Below, piece after piece: positions 9,322-15,646 of a stretch of DNA of 34,149 nt. Source of the DNA: CABQCM01 sp965145485 (GTDB taxonomy: Bacteria; Bacillota; Clostridia; Oscillospirales; Acutalibacteraceae); the NCBI GenBank assembly GCA_965145485.1, contig CBCTCU010000031.1, positions 1 through 34,149 on the forward strand, given 5' to 3'. Position 1 is the first letter of the stretch. Every line of letters starts with the position of its first letter. The notes under the pieces are model-generated. The model was not told the origin of the DNA and ran no database searches. It saw only the letters and a program-made list of their open reading frames with translations. The translations under genes were made by a program, and so were the position numbers.

Positions 9322-9955
9322 GCTGATGTCTCATCCTCTCCATATGTGCTTTTATTACGGCAAAGCTTTTTTCGGGCGGGCAGTCGGTCGAAATCAGTAC
9401 GCCGCCATTTTCGCGGCAGATGCGACGGTACTCTTTTTGCAGCCGGTATTGTAGCCCGACGTCGATATACCGGTTTTTTTCGGCTGCTCGGCTGCGCACG
9501 CGGGCAATCGCCTTTTCGACCGGCAGGTCAAAGAAAAACGAGAGGTCAGGCCGGATGACCGAACGGGCAATTTCATAAATCCATCGGTCCTTTTCAAACC
9601 CCCGCGCGCGCAGGTTGGCAAGACAGGAATAAAAGTACCGGTCGCTCAAAACGATCCGCCCTTGTTGCAGCACCGGCTCAATCACTTTATTAACATGCTG
9701 GAGCCGGTCGCTCGCGGCAAGCAGGGACAGGCTGCGATAGTCGTATGCGTCGTGGTCGGGGCTGTCCATGTAGGCTCGAAAAATTGCGGATTGACGCACA
9801 AAATCCGTTGGTTGTTTGGTAAGCAGCATGGGCGTATCCTCGCCAAGCTCGGCAATCAGACGTTGGATCAGCGTGGTTTTTCCGCAGCCGTCCAGCCCGC
9901 AAAAAGTAATCAGTATTCCTGGGGTCGTGTTGGGTCTCATCGGCAATTTTGGCAT
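9305..9955 (-). CDS. Thymidylate-kinase-like P-loop kinase
   Basis: The protein has 216 residues. The Walker A loop GLDGCGKTT lies at residues 20-28. It is followed by a QPTDFVRQ segment in the usual nucleotide-monophosphate binding place, a DRY motif (VLSDRYFYSCLA) and an Arg-rich lid (ARVRSRAAEKNRY). This is the dTMP kinase fold, but the surroundings are biosynthetic. It overlaps the stop of the nucleotidyltransferase by one base (TAATG) and the ACP gene by 17. Paralogues of dTMP kinase within clusters often phosphorylate other small molecules, so a housekeeping tmk role should not be assumed. An internal ATG at codon 6 is a possible alternative start. Confidence 0.88.
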   Translation of the reverse strand: MPKLPMRPNTTPGILITFCGLDGCGKTTLIQRLIAELGEDTPMLLTKQPTDFVRQSAIFRAYMDSPDHDAYDYRSLSLLAASDRLQHVNKVIEPVLQQGRIVLSDRYFYSCLANLRARGFEKDRWIYEIARSVIRPDLSFFFDLPVEKAIARVRSRAAEKNRYIDVGLQYRLQKEYRRICRENGGVLISTDCPPEKSFAVIKAHMERMRHQHAHKR

Positions 9956-11028
9956 TACTCAGTCGCCTCCTTCAAACAACTGCAACGATTTTCCAGATAG
10001 AACCGTTCCCGAATATCCTTTTCCTCGTAGACAAAGGCCTTGTTATCCTCCGGCGAAATCACAGTATGAAACCAGTCGTGATGGTCACGCAGCAGGCTTT
10101 GTGCAGTGTCAAGCGCCGGTTGATTCTTGACGTCAAGCAAAGCGGACGTTTGTACAATGGCATAACTACAGACCCTTTCCAGACCAAGTTCTCTGGCGCG
10201 TCCAAACATGCGGGCCGTCGCGCGTGGCGTCATTTTGGAGAGCAGAAAATCAATATCGCAGTATTTGTAAAGAGTCATATCGCGATTCATACGAACCCAG
10301 GGAAGGGTTGACGCTTCCTTATACAAATGGCAGCACAGGTGGATGAAGAAATCATTCTGCTCGAGTGTTCGCACGCTCAGCCCATCAATAACGGCCGTAT
10401 GGACACGTTGGAGTAAATTGCCGGGGATATCGTCCCGGTTGTTTTTGTAATCGAGCGAAAAGTTAAGGTCCACCTCAAGAAACCGCATGCCGGGCAGGTT
10501 GACCTCTTTGACATACGGCACGGTTTCGCCGCGCATCATTTTAGATTGAATGATATCCCTGCGTGAAGCGGGAATAAATTGATCGCTGCGAACATTGCCC
10601 TGTTGAAATCCTGCCGCGTTGAGGGCCTTGCCGATATCCGTAACATCTTCGGGAAGAACGAGTAGATCGATGTCGTTGGAGGTACGGTATCCCTTTGGAT
10701 ACAGCCCGCACAGCACAGCCCCTTTGAGCATGGCGTATTGGCATTCCAATCCGGACAAGGCCTTGGATACCTGCTCGACGCAGGCATAAAAGCTGCGGTT
10801 TTTAATGAGGTTTTGCTCGTAAGCGTTGCGCAGCGAGTTACGGAACTCCCGGTGGACCTGCCCCAGCAAGCCATTTTTGTTCAATGTCCCATAGGCAGCT
10901 GCCTGCATGCGGTTAAAAAAGAGCAGGCCCAGCACATGCGGGGTAGCATATTGGAGGAGCGAGGGATCTGGTCCCGGCCCCTCAAAGTCGCATAGTGTCT
11001 CAAATAGTCTTTTTTCTTTTGAATTCAT
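9955..11028 (-). CDS. Nucleotidyltransferase-family protein (NTP_transf_5-like)
   Basis: The protein has 357 residues from MNSKEKRLFE at 11028, with GAAGGGAGAAAAGG as ribosome site. The longer in-frame start at 11088 lies within the regulator gene and is rejected. Residues about 100-124 read MLKGAVLCGLYPKGYRTSND followed by IDLLV. This is the signature of the uncharacterised nucleotidyltransferase family (Pfam NTP_transf_5), with the metal-binding DxD as D119-I-D121. A second acidic site, FLEVDLNFSLD, would complete the Pol-beta-type active site. Relatives are known as tailoring enzymes in peptide natural-product clusters and are thought to transfer a nucleotide or phosphate to an acceptor. 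The adjacent kinase would suit that chemistry. It is cotranscribed with the regulator, with which it overlaps by 29 bases. Confidence 0.88.
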   Translation of the reverse strand: MNSKEKRLFETLCDFEGPGPDPSLLQYATPHVLGLLFFNRMQAAAYGTLNKNGLLGQVHREFRNSLRNAYEQNLIKNRSFYACVEQVSKALSGLECQYAMLKGAVLCGLYPKGYRTSNDIDLLVLPEDVTDIGKALNAAGFQQGNVRSDQFIPASRRDIIQSKMMRGETVPYVKEVNLPGMRFLEVDLNFSLDYKNNRDDIPGNLLQRVHTAVIDGLSVRTLEQNDFFIHLCCHLYKEASTLPWVRMNRDMTLYKYCDIDFLLSKMTPRATARMFGRARELGLERVCSYAIVQTSALLDVKNQPALDTAQSLLRDHHDWFHTVISPEDNKAFVYEEKDIRERFYLENRCSCLKEATE

Positions 11029-11392
11029 CCTTTTCTCCCTTCTTGGCTTCTGGTTTGGAGTATTCGGATACCACATTGCGCAAGACACTCAATTCGCCAT
11101 CGCTCAAGATGCATTTTTGCCGAGCTTCAGCAAAGCGGTAGAGCTTGCGAAGTACATCGGATGCTTCCTGTGACAGATACATTCGATCCATCGAATAGCC
11201 GTCTACAAGGTAAACGCCTCCGCCATACCGTCCGCTTTGGGTATAAATCGGCTCGGTCAGGCTCAGAGCTTCAATATCGCGCCGTATGGTTCGATCGGAA
11301 ACGCCGAGTTCAGACGCCAGATTCATCATGGTCTCGTGTCTGCGGCGGCATAGTATTTTCATGATGGCTTTGCGTCTTTCAGCGGTTTCCAC
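11000..11392 (-). CDS. DeoR/HTH_11-type transcriptional regulator, first gene of the minus operon
   Basis: The protein has 130 residues from a GTG start at 11392, chosen because AAAGGGGG lies five bases upstream. The in-frame ATG at 11449 sits inside a palindrome and has no ribosome site. The N-terminal 60 residues form a winged helix: AERRKAIMKILCRRRHETMM, then LASELGVSDRTIRRDIEAL as helix-turn-helix and a wing ending YGGGVYLVDGY. The C-terminal part is short and helical, so the WYL ligand domain seen in larger relatives is missing. As the first gene and coupled to the nucleotidyltransferase, it is likely a local regulator of the whole operon, probably acting on the inverted repeat just upstream. 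Confidence 0.87.
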   Translation of the reverse strand: METAERRKAIMKILCRRRHETMMNLASELGVSDRTIRRDIEALSLTEPIYTQSGRYGGGVYLVDGYSMDRMYLSQEASDVLRKLYRFAEARQKCILSDGELSVLRNVVSEYSKPEAKKGEKDEFKRKKTI

Positions 11393-11427
11393 ACTCGATC
11401 CCCCTTTCGCCTCCCTTCTTGTCTGCA

Positions 11428-11466
11428 TTCTACCGGTTAAAGCGGACATCCCATGTCCGCTTTAAC
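11428..11466 (-). promoter_or_regulatory. Probable promoter and operator of the minus-strand operon
   Basis: A perfect inverted repeat, GTTAAAGCGGACAT (11436-11449) and its complement (11453-11466) with a three-base centre, lies 44-74 bp upstream of the regulator's GTG. Read on the minus strand it is followed directly by TAGAAT (11433-11428), a fair -10 box. No consensus -35 is present, and the palindrome takes that place. No T-run follows the hairpin, so it is not a terminator. Autoregulation by the HTH protein is an inference. Confidence 0.55.
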
Positions 11467-11521
11467 AAAAAAATAAAACCTGGCAAACCAATGTACTGTA
11501 CGTACATCGATTTGCCAGGTT
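11467..11521 (-). terminator. Rho-independent terminator of the zinc-ribbon gene
   Basis: Read on the minus strand, AACCTGGCAAA pairs with TTTGCCAGGTT across a 23-base loop and runs into TTTTATTTTTTT. It closes the small gene at 11581-11781 and insulates it from the operon that starts just downstream. Confidence 0.85.
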
Positions 11522-11580
11522 CCTCTTGATTGATCAACAAGTCCAACGTATCTCTTCGGCAAATGCTCGATATTCTGTTT

Positions 11581-11781
11581 TTACATGGATGCGCCGGCTT
11601 TGCGTCCGTCCGGCTGTGCGCTGTTCTTACCCGAGGTGACCGAGACCCCGTTTTGAGAAAAGGTGATCTTTAAATATTCGCCGCATTTTGGACAGCCCCC
11701 TTCCAGATATGAGTTGGGCGCCCCTTTGAACAAAACGCGCCCGCAAATGGGGCAACTTGCTACATAGGTTGATCGTTCCAT
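11581..11781 (-). CDS. Small zinc-ribbon protein
   Basis: The protein has 66 residues. Two knuckles, CPICGRVLF and CPKCGEYLK (cysteines near residues 10, 13, 30 and 33), form a rubredoxin-like zinc ribbon that makes up most of the first 40 residues. The tail is short, polar and probably disordered. GAAAGG lies ten bases before the ATG. Small ribbons of this type are common near phage or regulatory genes and may bind nucleic acid or a protein partner, but function cannot be assigned. It is divergent from the XRE/ImmA pair and has its own strong terminator, so it is a separate transcription unit. Confidence 0.75.
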   Translation of the reverse strand: MERSTYVASCPICGRVLFKGAPNSYLEGGCPKCGEYLKITFSQNGVSVTSGKNSAQPDGRKAGASM

Positions 11782-11873
11782 ATTCCGTCTGCCTTTCTTT
11801 GATAAACTATCATTTTGTGGAAAAGGTCACACTACGTGATTATCACCATCCCGTTTTTTGAAAAAAATAACGA

Positions 11874-11902
11874 TTGACAGAAGAAAAGTTCTTTGATAAA
11901 AT
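11874..11902 (+). promoter_or_regulatory. Sigma-A type promoter of the XRE-ImmA operon
   Basis: TTGACA (11874-11879), a 17-base spacer and TAAAAT (11897-11902) form a near-consensus promoter, about 100 bases before the XRE start codon. Confidence 0.8.
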
Positions 11903-11909
11903 AAGTACC

Positions 11910-11976
11910 AGAAGTTATCTGCAAAAGCAGTATAACCTTTTTCCGGAAGTTTGTCAACCATAAATCGGAAGTTATA
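11910..11976 (+). promoter_or_regulatory. Candidate operator repeats in the XRE leader
   Basis: The leader holds three copies of a GGAAGTTAT-like word (AGAAGTTAT near 11911, GGAAGTTTG near 11945, GGAAGTTAT near 11966). The first belongs to an imperfect inverted repeat, GTTATCTGC-AAAA-GCAGTATAAC, placed directly after the expected transcription start. This is the usual place for autoregulation by an XRE repressor, but no protein contact can be shown by eye. Confidence 0.45.
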
Positions 11977-12000
11977 TGCTATTTATGTGAGGTTTTTCAT

Positions 12001-12441
12001 ATGACATTTGGACAAAAAGTGAGGCAGGCACGCCGTGAGCTTCATCTATCTCAAAGCGAGCTCGCAAAGCGAACGGGCATATCTCAACGGTCATTGTACG
12101 CTTATGAGCAAATGGATGTCCTGCCACGAAGCGGCAACATTCAAAAATTGGCCAACGCCTTGAATGTTTCGGTCAGCTATCTATTGGACGAGAGCGAAAA
12201 CAACCAATACAACAGCCCAGAGCGTGACCTGTTTCTTGCTAACGTAAAAGACGAATATGGTTACAAGGGGGTGCGCGAGGCGTCCGAAATACTGTCCAGA
12301 GTTTCTGCGCTGTTTGCTGGCGGTGAGCTGGATGAAGAATCAAAAGACGTTTTTTTTCGCTCCCTGATGGAAGTTTATCTGGAATCGAAGCAAGAAGCCC
12401 GCGTGAAATTTTCGTCCCATCAAAAAAAGGAAAACAAGTAA
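12001..12441 (+). CDS. XRE-family transcriptional regulator
   Basis: The protein has 146 residues and starts at an ATG eight bases after GTGAGG. Residues about 5-62 form a Cro/CI helix-turn-helix: VRQARRELHLSQSELAKRTG, ISQRSLYAYEQ, then IQKLANALNVSVSYLLDE. The second half is helical and probably serves dimerisation or contact with the peptidase. The ImmA/IrrE-type gene follows after 31 bases in the same direction. In ICEBs1 and Deinococcus-type systems such a peptidase cleaves or inactivates its XRE partner after a stress signal, so this protein is the likely substrate and the likely repressor of the shared promoter. Confidence 0.92.
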   Translation: MTFGQKVRQARRELHLSQSELAKRTGISQRSLYAYEQMDVLPRSGNIQKLANALNVSVSYLLDESENNQYNSPERDLFLANVKDEYGYKGVREASEILSRVSALFAGGELDEESKDVFFRSLMEVYLESKQEARVKFSSHQKKENK

Positions 12442-12472
12442 AGCGTATGTGATCGTTTTTAGGAGGAACAGC

Positions 12473-13018
12473 ATGTCCACCATTCCATATATTGTGCAAA
12501 AGATTTCATCCCTAGTTGATCGATATGATACACGCGATCCCTTTGAACTGTGCGACGCACTGGACATACGGATTCGTTTTAAAGAATTGGGTAATTCTGT
12601 AAAAGCGTTTTACTTTTACCAATCCAGGATCAAAAATATCGTCATTAACATCCACGCCAGCCCCCCCGCCCGGCGCGTGCTGTGCGCTCATGAGCTGGGA
12701 CACAGTGTGTTGCATGGGGAATTAGCAGCCATGCGGGGCTTTCAGGAATTGGAGCTGTTCGATTACCTCGTCCCCACGGAACACGAAGCGAATTTATTTG
12801 CGGCAGAGCTCCTGATAGACGACGAAACCTTGTTGGAACTGCTCAACGACAGCGAAAATTCATTTTTTGGCGCGGCAAAAAAGCTGTGTGTACCCGCCGA
12901 GCTTCTGGATTTTAAGTTTCGCGTTTTAAAACACAAGGGCTATCGGATGGAGGCTCCTTATATTGCGCCATCCAATTTTTTGAAAAACGAGCTTCCGGAG
13001 GGCCTGTTGGAAGAATAA
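12473..13018 (+). CDS. ImmA/IrrE-family metallopeptidase
   Basis: The protein has 181 residues from MSTIPYIVQK at 12473, which AGGAGG precedes by six bases. An upstream in-frame ATG at 12449 has no ribosome site. The zinc motif HExxH is present as H73-E-L-G-H77 (CAHELGHSVLHGE), with a third-ligand helix TEHEANLFAAELL. The C-terminal 60 residues hold the small helical domain usual for the family. It is expected to cut the XRE protein encoded just upstream and so relieve repression. The pairing is typical of integrative elements and of DNA-damage switches. No integrase or excision genes are in this window. Confidence 0.93.
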   Translation: MSTIPYIVQKISSLVDRYDTRDPFELCDALDIRIRFKELGNSVKAFYFYQSRIKNIVINIHASPPARRVLCAHELGHSVLHGELAAMRGFQELELFDYLVPTEHEANLFAAELLIDDETLLELLNDSENSFFGAAKKLCVPAELLDFKFRVLKHKGYRMEAPYIAPSNFLKNELPEGLLEE

Positions 13019-13050
13019 AAGGATGTCTTTTACAAAATTTCAAATAAGTA

Positions 13051-13079
13051 TTGCACTGTGGTATGATTTACGCTATAAT
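13051..13079 (+). promoter_or_regulatory. Strong sigma-A promoter of a short transcription unit
   Basis: TTGCAC (13051-13056), exactly 17 bases, then a perfect TATAAT (13074-13079). It starts 33 bases after the peptidase stop codon and points to a terminator at 13247-13287, giving a transcript of about 200 nt. Confidence 0.75.
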
Positions 13080-13117
13080 GCCAAAGAAGGGAATTATATT
13101 TCAAAGTTTAACAGAAC

Positions 13118-13216
13118 ATGCCTAATTTTAACAGCCAAGGCGGCATGGAAGAGTCGTTTTTTTGCATGAACAAGGCTGCTTTAAGCGATATGGTTGTAGA
13201 ACAATTCAATGAATAG
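13118..13216 (+). CDS. Possible 32-residue peptide (or part of a small RNA)
   Basis: This is the only open frame of note between a strong promoter and a terminator. It would encode MPNFNSQGGMEESFFCMNKA plus a short acidic tail, without hydrophobic helix or known motif. The ribosome site is poor: the only purine run, AAGAAGGGA, lies near the predicted 5' end, about 26 bases upstream. The transcript may therefore be a non-coding RNA instead. Confidence 0.3.
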   Translation: MPNFNSQGGMEESFFCMNKAALSDMVVEQFNE

Positions 13217-13246
13217 CACCATGAAATAAATTGGAATGCGTACATC

Positions 13247-13287
13247 AGAACGGCGGTGGAAGAAATTGGACCGCCGTTCTTTTTTTA
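13247..13287 (+). terminator. Rho-independent terminator
   Basis: AGAACGGCGGT (13247-13257) pairs perfectly with ACCGCCGTTCT (13270-13280), followed by a run of Ts. It ends the ~200-nt unit and also any read-through from the XRE-ImmA operon. Confidence 0.88.
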
Positions 13288-13381
13288 TGGGGATGCTCAG
13301 GCAGAAATTTCGTTTTATTTTTTCATATGGTGGCTTTTTGTGCCGCTGCGGAGTATTTGAGATGAAAGGAGGGAGGAAACC

Positions 13382-13882
13382 ATGCCACACAACTCGTTTG
13401 GTACCGGCGAGGATGTGGAAAGCCTAATCCGGCGCTATGCCAGCACAGTCTACCGTCTGGCCTATGCCAAGACCGGTAACCGACAGGACGCCGACGACGT
13501 TTTTCAGGAGGTGTTTTTGCGCTATGTCCGCAAGCAGCCCTCCTGGCAGAGTGAGGAGCATGCCAAGGCCTGGTTCCTGCGGGTGACGGTCAACTGTGCA
13601 AACAGCCTTTTATCCTCGCCCTTTCGCCGCCGACGATGTTCCCTCGACGACGGGGACGGGGAGGCCGCGCCCCTGCCAAACGCAGAGACGGCCGATCTGC
13701 TGGAGGCCGTTGCCCGTCTGCCCGGCCCCTACCGGGAAGTCATTCACCTTTTTTACTATGAGGACTATTCCTGCGAGCAGATTGCCCGGGTGCTGCACCG
13801 CAGGGAAGCCACCGTGCGCATGCAGCTGACCCGGGCGCGCCGCCTGCTTCGGCAGAACATGGAAGGAGATGCATCCAGTTGA
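13382..13882 (+). CDS. ECF-type RNA polymerase sigma factor
   Basis: The protein has 166 residues with a very strong ribosome site (AAAGGAGGGAGGAAACC). Region 2 covers about residues 12-75 (LIRRYASTVYRLAYAKTGNR, DADDVFQEVFLRYVRKQ). Region 4 covers about 105-158 (LPGPYREVIHLFYYEDYSCE, IARVLHRREATVRMQLTRAR). The linker between them is short, as in ECF factors. Its stop overlaps the next gene's TTG start as TTGA, so it is translated with its likely anti-sigma partner. The target promoters and the signal are not known from sequence, and nothing directly upstream looks like an autoregulated ECF promoter. Confidence 0.93.
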   Translation: MPHNSFGTGEDVESLIRRYASTVYRLAYAKTGNRQDADDVFQEVFLRYVRKQPSWQSEEHAKAWFLRVTVNCANSLLSSPFRRRRCSLDDGDGEAAPLPNAETADLLEAVARLPGPYREVIHLFYYEDYSCEQIARVLHRREATVRMQLTRARRLLRQNMEGDASS

Positions 13883-14868
13883 ATCTGTCACAATATCGAT
13901 CGGCCATCGCATCCATTCGCCCCAGCGAAGAATTGATCCATTCTACCATCGAGGCCGCAACGGCGTGCAAAAGGCACAGGGCCCTTCCTCCACCCCGGGC
14001 CGCCGCGCTGGCCGCCGCTCTTCTCTGCCTTGCCATCGTGGTTGGGGTGTCGCTGATCCCACAGCCCGGCGGCAATGGGATGTGGACCTTGCCCCCCTCC
14101 GCTTCGGCCGCCGCATCGTCATCCGAGCCGGGGGCTACGCCGTCGCAAAATCCGAGTAGTTCTGTCCAGAGCGGCTCCCATGCGCCAGAAAGCGCTGCTG
14201 AGACCACGCCGCCATCAGAGCCCCCGTCCCGCCCGGCGACGTCCGAGCCCATACAGCCCCCTGTTTCGGAGCAATCCAGCACCCCTTCCCCGGGGCATGA
14301 TATCAATTTGTGGGGGCTGCACGTCAACGAGCTGCCCCAGGGTATTGCGGCCGACAGGGCGTTTTATCCCGAGCAGGACTACGACACCGTCACCTGGAGC
14401 TACGATCAGTTTACGGCTTATTGGGGGCGCGACGTCCGGCCCTCCGCCTTACCGGACGACCTGTACGAATCCCAGCCGGAGCATGGGGGCGAGGTCGTGC
14501 TGAGCAAGGAGGGTCAGCTTGTCTGGGACACCTATCATTTTTCTTATTCCGAAAGTTTTGACGAGCAATACGCTCCGCTGCGCCGCAGCGTCTCCCTGTC
14601 GGTATCGGCGGTTGGGATGGAAAAAGAGGTTGTTTACCAGATAGATCAGCCGGTGCTGTCCGACGTGCGGGGGGTGCAGGTGATGTTCGGCCACTGCGCC
14701 GTGAGCTACGGCCCGTATGACCCGGATACCCATCAGGCGGCGGGTACTTTTGATTGTTATATCGCCGAGTTTACTTTCGAGGGGATGGGTTATCAGCTTA
14801 TCACCGAGAACCTGACGCTGGTGGAGGCCGAGCGCATTTTACTCTCCCTGCTGGAACCGGTGGAATAG
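13879..14868 (+). CDS. Membrane-anchored putative anti-sigma factor
   Basis: The protein has 329 residues from a TTG start at 13879 that overlaps the sigma-factor stop, and GGAAGGAGA precedes it by nine bases. The layout is a short cytoplasmic N-terminus (about 1-37), one membrane helix (AAALAAALLCLAIVVGVSLI, about 42-61), a Ser/Pro/Ala-rich linker (about 70-140) and an extracytoplasmic domain of about 190 residues (LWGLHVNELPQGIAADRAFY onward) that I do not recognise. There is no HxxxCxxC zinc anti-sigma motif in the cytoplasmic part. Position and topology fit a sensor that holds the sigma factor at the membrane. That role is inferred from gene order, not from a recognised domain. Confidence 0.85.
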   Translation: MNLSQYRSAIASIRPSEELIHSTIEAATACKRHRALPPPRAAALAAALLCLAIVVGVSLIPQPGGNGMWTLPPSASAAASSSEPGATPSQNPSSSVQSGSHAPESAAETTPPSEPPSRPATSEPIQPPVSEQSSTPSPGHDINLWGLHVNELPQGIAADRAFYPEQDYDTVTWSYDQFTAYWGRDVRPSALPDDLYESQPEHGGEVVLSKEGQLVWDTYHFSYSESFDEQYAPLRRSVSLSVSAVGMEKEVVYQIDQPVLSDVRGVQVMFGHCAVSYGPYDPDTHQAAGTFDCYIAEFTFEGMGYQLITENLTLVEAERILLSLLEPVE

Positions 14869-15219
14869 CCTGCCCGTGAAAATCAGCCGCCGGCGGTATC
14901 CCGGCGGCTGGCCTCATGGATGGCCCGGCTTGCCGTCTTGCCGCACCGCCCGGCCGGGTTACACGCCGGCCGCAAGCGTCACCACTGCATGCACGCTGAT
15001 GCCATCGCAAACATTTGGCGGCCCTTCTGTGGGGGAATCCCGGCTTTCTGCAGCGGCGGCCGAGAAAACGCCGCCGCTGCCTGCCCGTGAATATCGCGCT
15101 GCCGCCGGATTCTTTCCAGAAGGGCGGCCGCACGCTGCCGGATCAGGGGGATGTCTCAATTCTCGTTACCGGTTGGTAAGATTTTGGTATGATTTTTACA
15201 AGCTTTTGGCCTAAATTGA
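14869..15219. other. Intergenic region with GC-rich hairpins between two direct repeats
   Basis: No gene is seen. A 17-base direct repeat, GCCTGCCCGTGAA(A/T)ATC, occurs at 14868-14884 and 15079-15095. Between the copies are hairpins AGCCGCCGG/CCGGCGGCT (14885-14909), CGGCCGG/CCGGCCG (near 14950-14971) and an 11-bp perfect one, GCAGCGGCGGC/GCCGCCGCTGC (15050-15080). None has a T-run. The first may weakly terminate the sigma operon. Confidence 0.5.
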
Positions 15220-15248
15220 TTGAATTCCTCCCTTGCCTTTGCTATAAT
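15220..15248 (+). promoter_or_regulatory. Sigma-A promoter for the two small conserved genes
   Basis: TTGAAT (15220-15225), a 17-base spacer and TATAAT (15243-15248) lie 30 bases before the next start codon. Confidence 0.7.
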
Positions 15249-15278
15249 AAAGGCAACAAACTAGCAGGAGGGATATTT

Positions 15279-15530
15279 ATGTCCAATGTCATCAATCTTC
15301 ACGACGTCAATATTAAGGAGTTTGTCGCCGAACTTGACAATTGCAAGGGGAATGTCTATCTGACCACCAAAGAGGGGGATAAGCTCAATCTCAAGTCCAC
15401 TCTCTGCCGCATGATCGGTATCACCCGCCTGATTGAGAACGGGACGATCTCCGACGCCACCATCGAGTGCGAGCTGCCGGAGGATACCACCCGCCTTTTC
15501 CGGTTCAACCTCTACGGAAAAGAGGATTAA
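15279..15530 (+). CDS. Conserved clostridial small protein of unknown function
   Basis: The protein has 83 residues from MSNVINLHDV at 15279, with GCAGGAGGGAT as ribosome site. An in-frame ATG at 15189 lies upstream of the promoter and is rejected. The protein is acidic, has no signal peptide or membrane helix, and alternates short strands and helices (FVAELDNCKGNVYLTTKEGD, KLNLKSTLCRMIGITRLI). I recall similar short proteins in many clostridial genomes. Some databases attach a poly(A) polymerase label to them, but no nucleotidyltransferase motif is visible here, so that name is not used. It shares a transcript with the next gene, 116 bases downstream. Confidence 0.85.
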   Translation: MSNVINLHDVNIKEFVAELDNCKGNVYLTTKEGDKLNLKSTLCRMIGITRLIENGTISDATIECELPEDTTRLFRFNLYGKED

Positions 15531-15646
15531 TCGCCCCCAGGGCGCTGGCGGCAGGTGTCCCGCGACGGCGGGGCTGCTATGGCCGGTGGAGAGAGACTGG
15601 CGAGCCCCTAGGCGGGGGGCGCGAAACAAAAAAGGAGGAAATGCGG

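Noticed and set aside
13740..14327. Minus-strand 195-codon frame opposite the sigma and anti-sigma genes
   Set aside because: It is a shadow of high-GC genes, without a ribosome site or recognisable domain.
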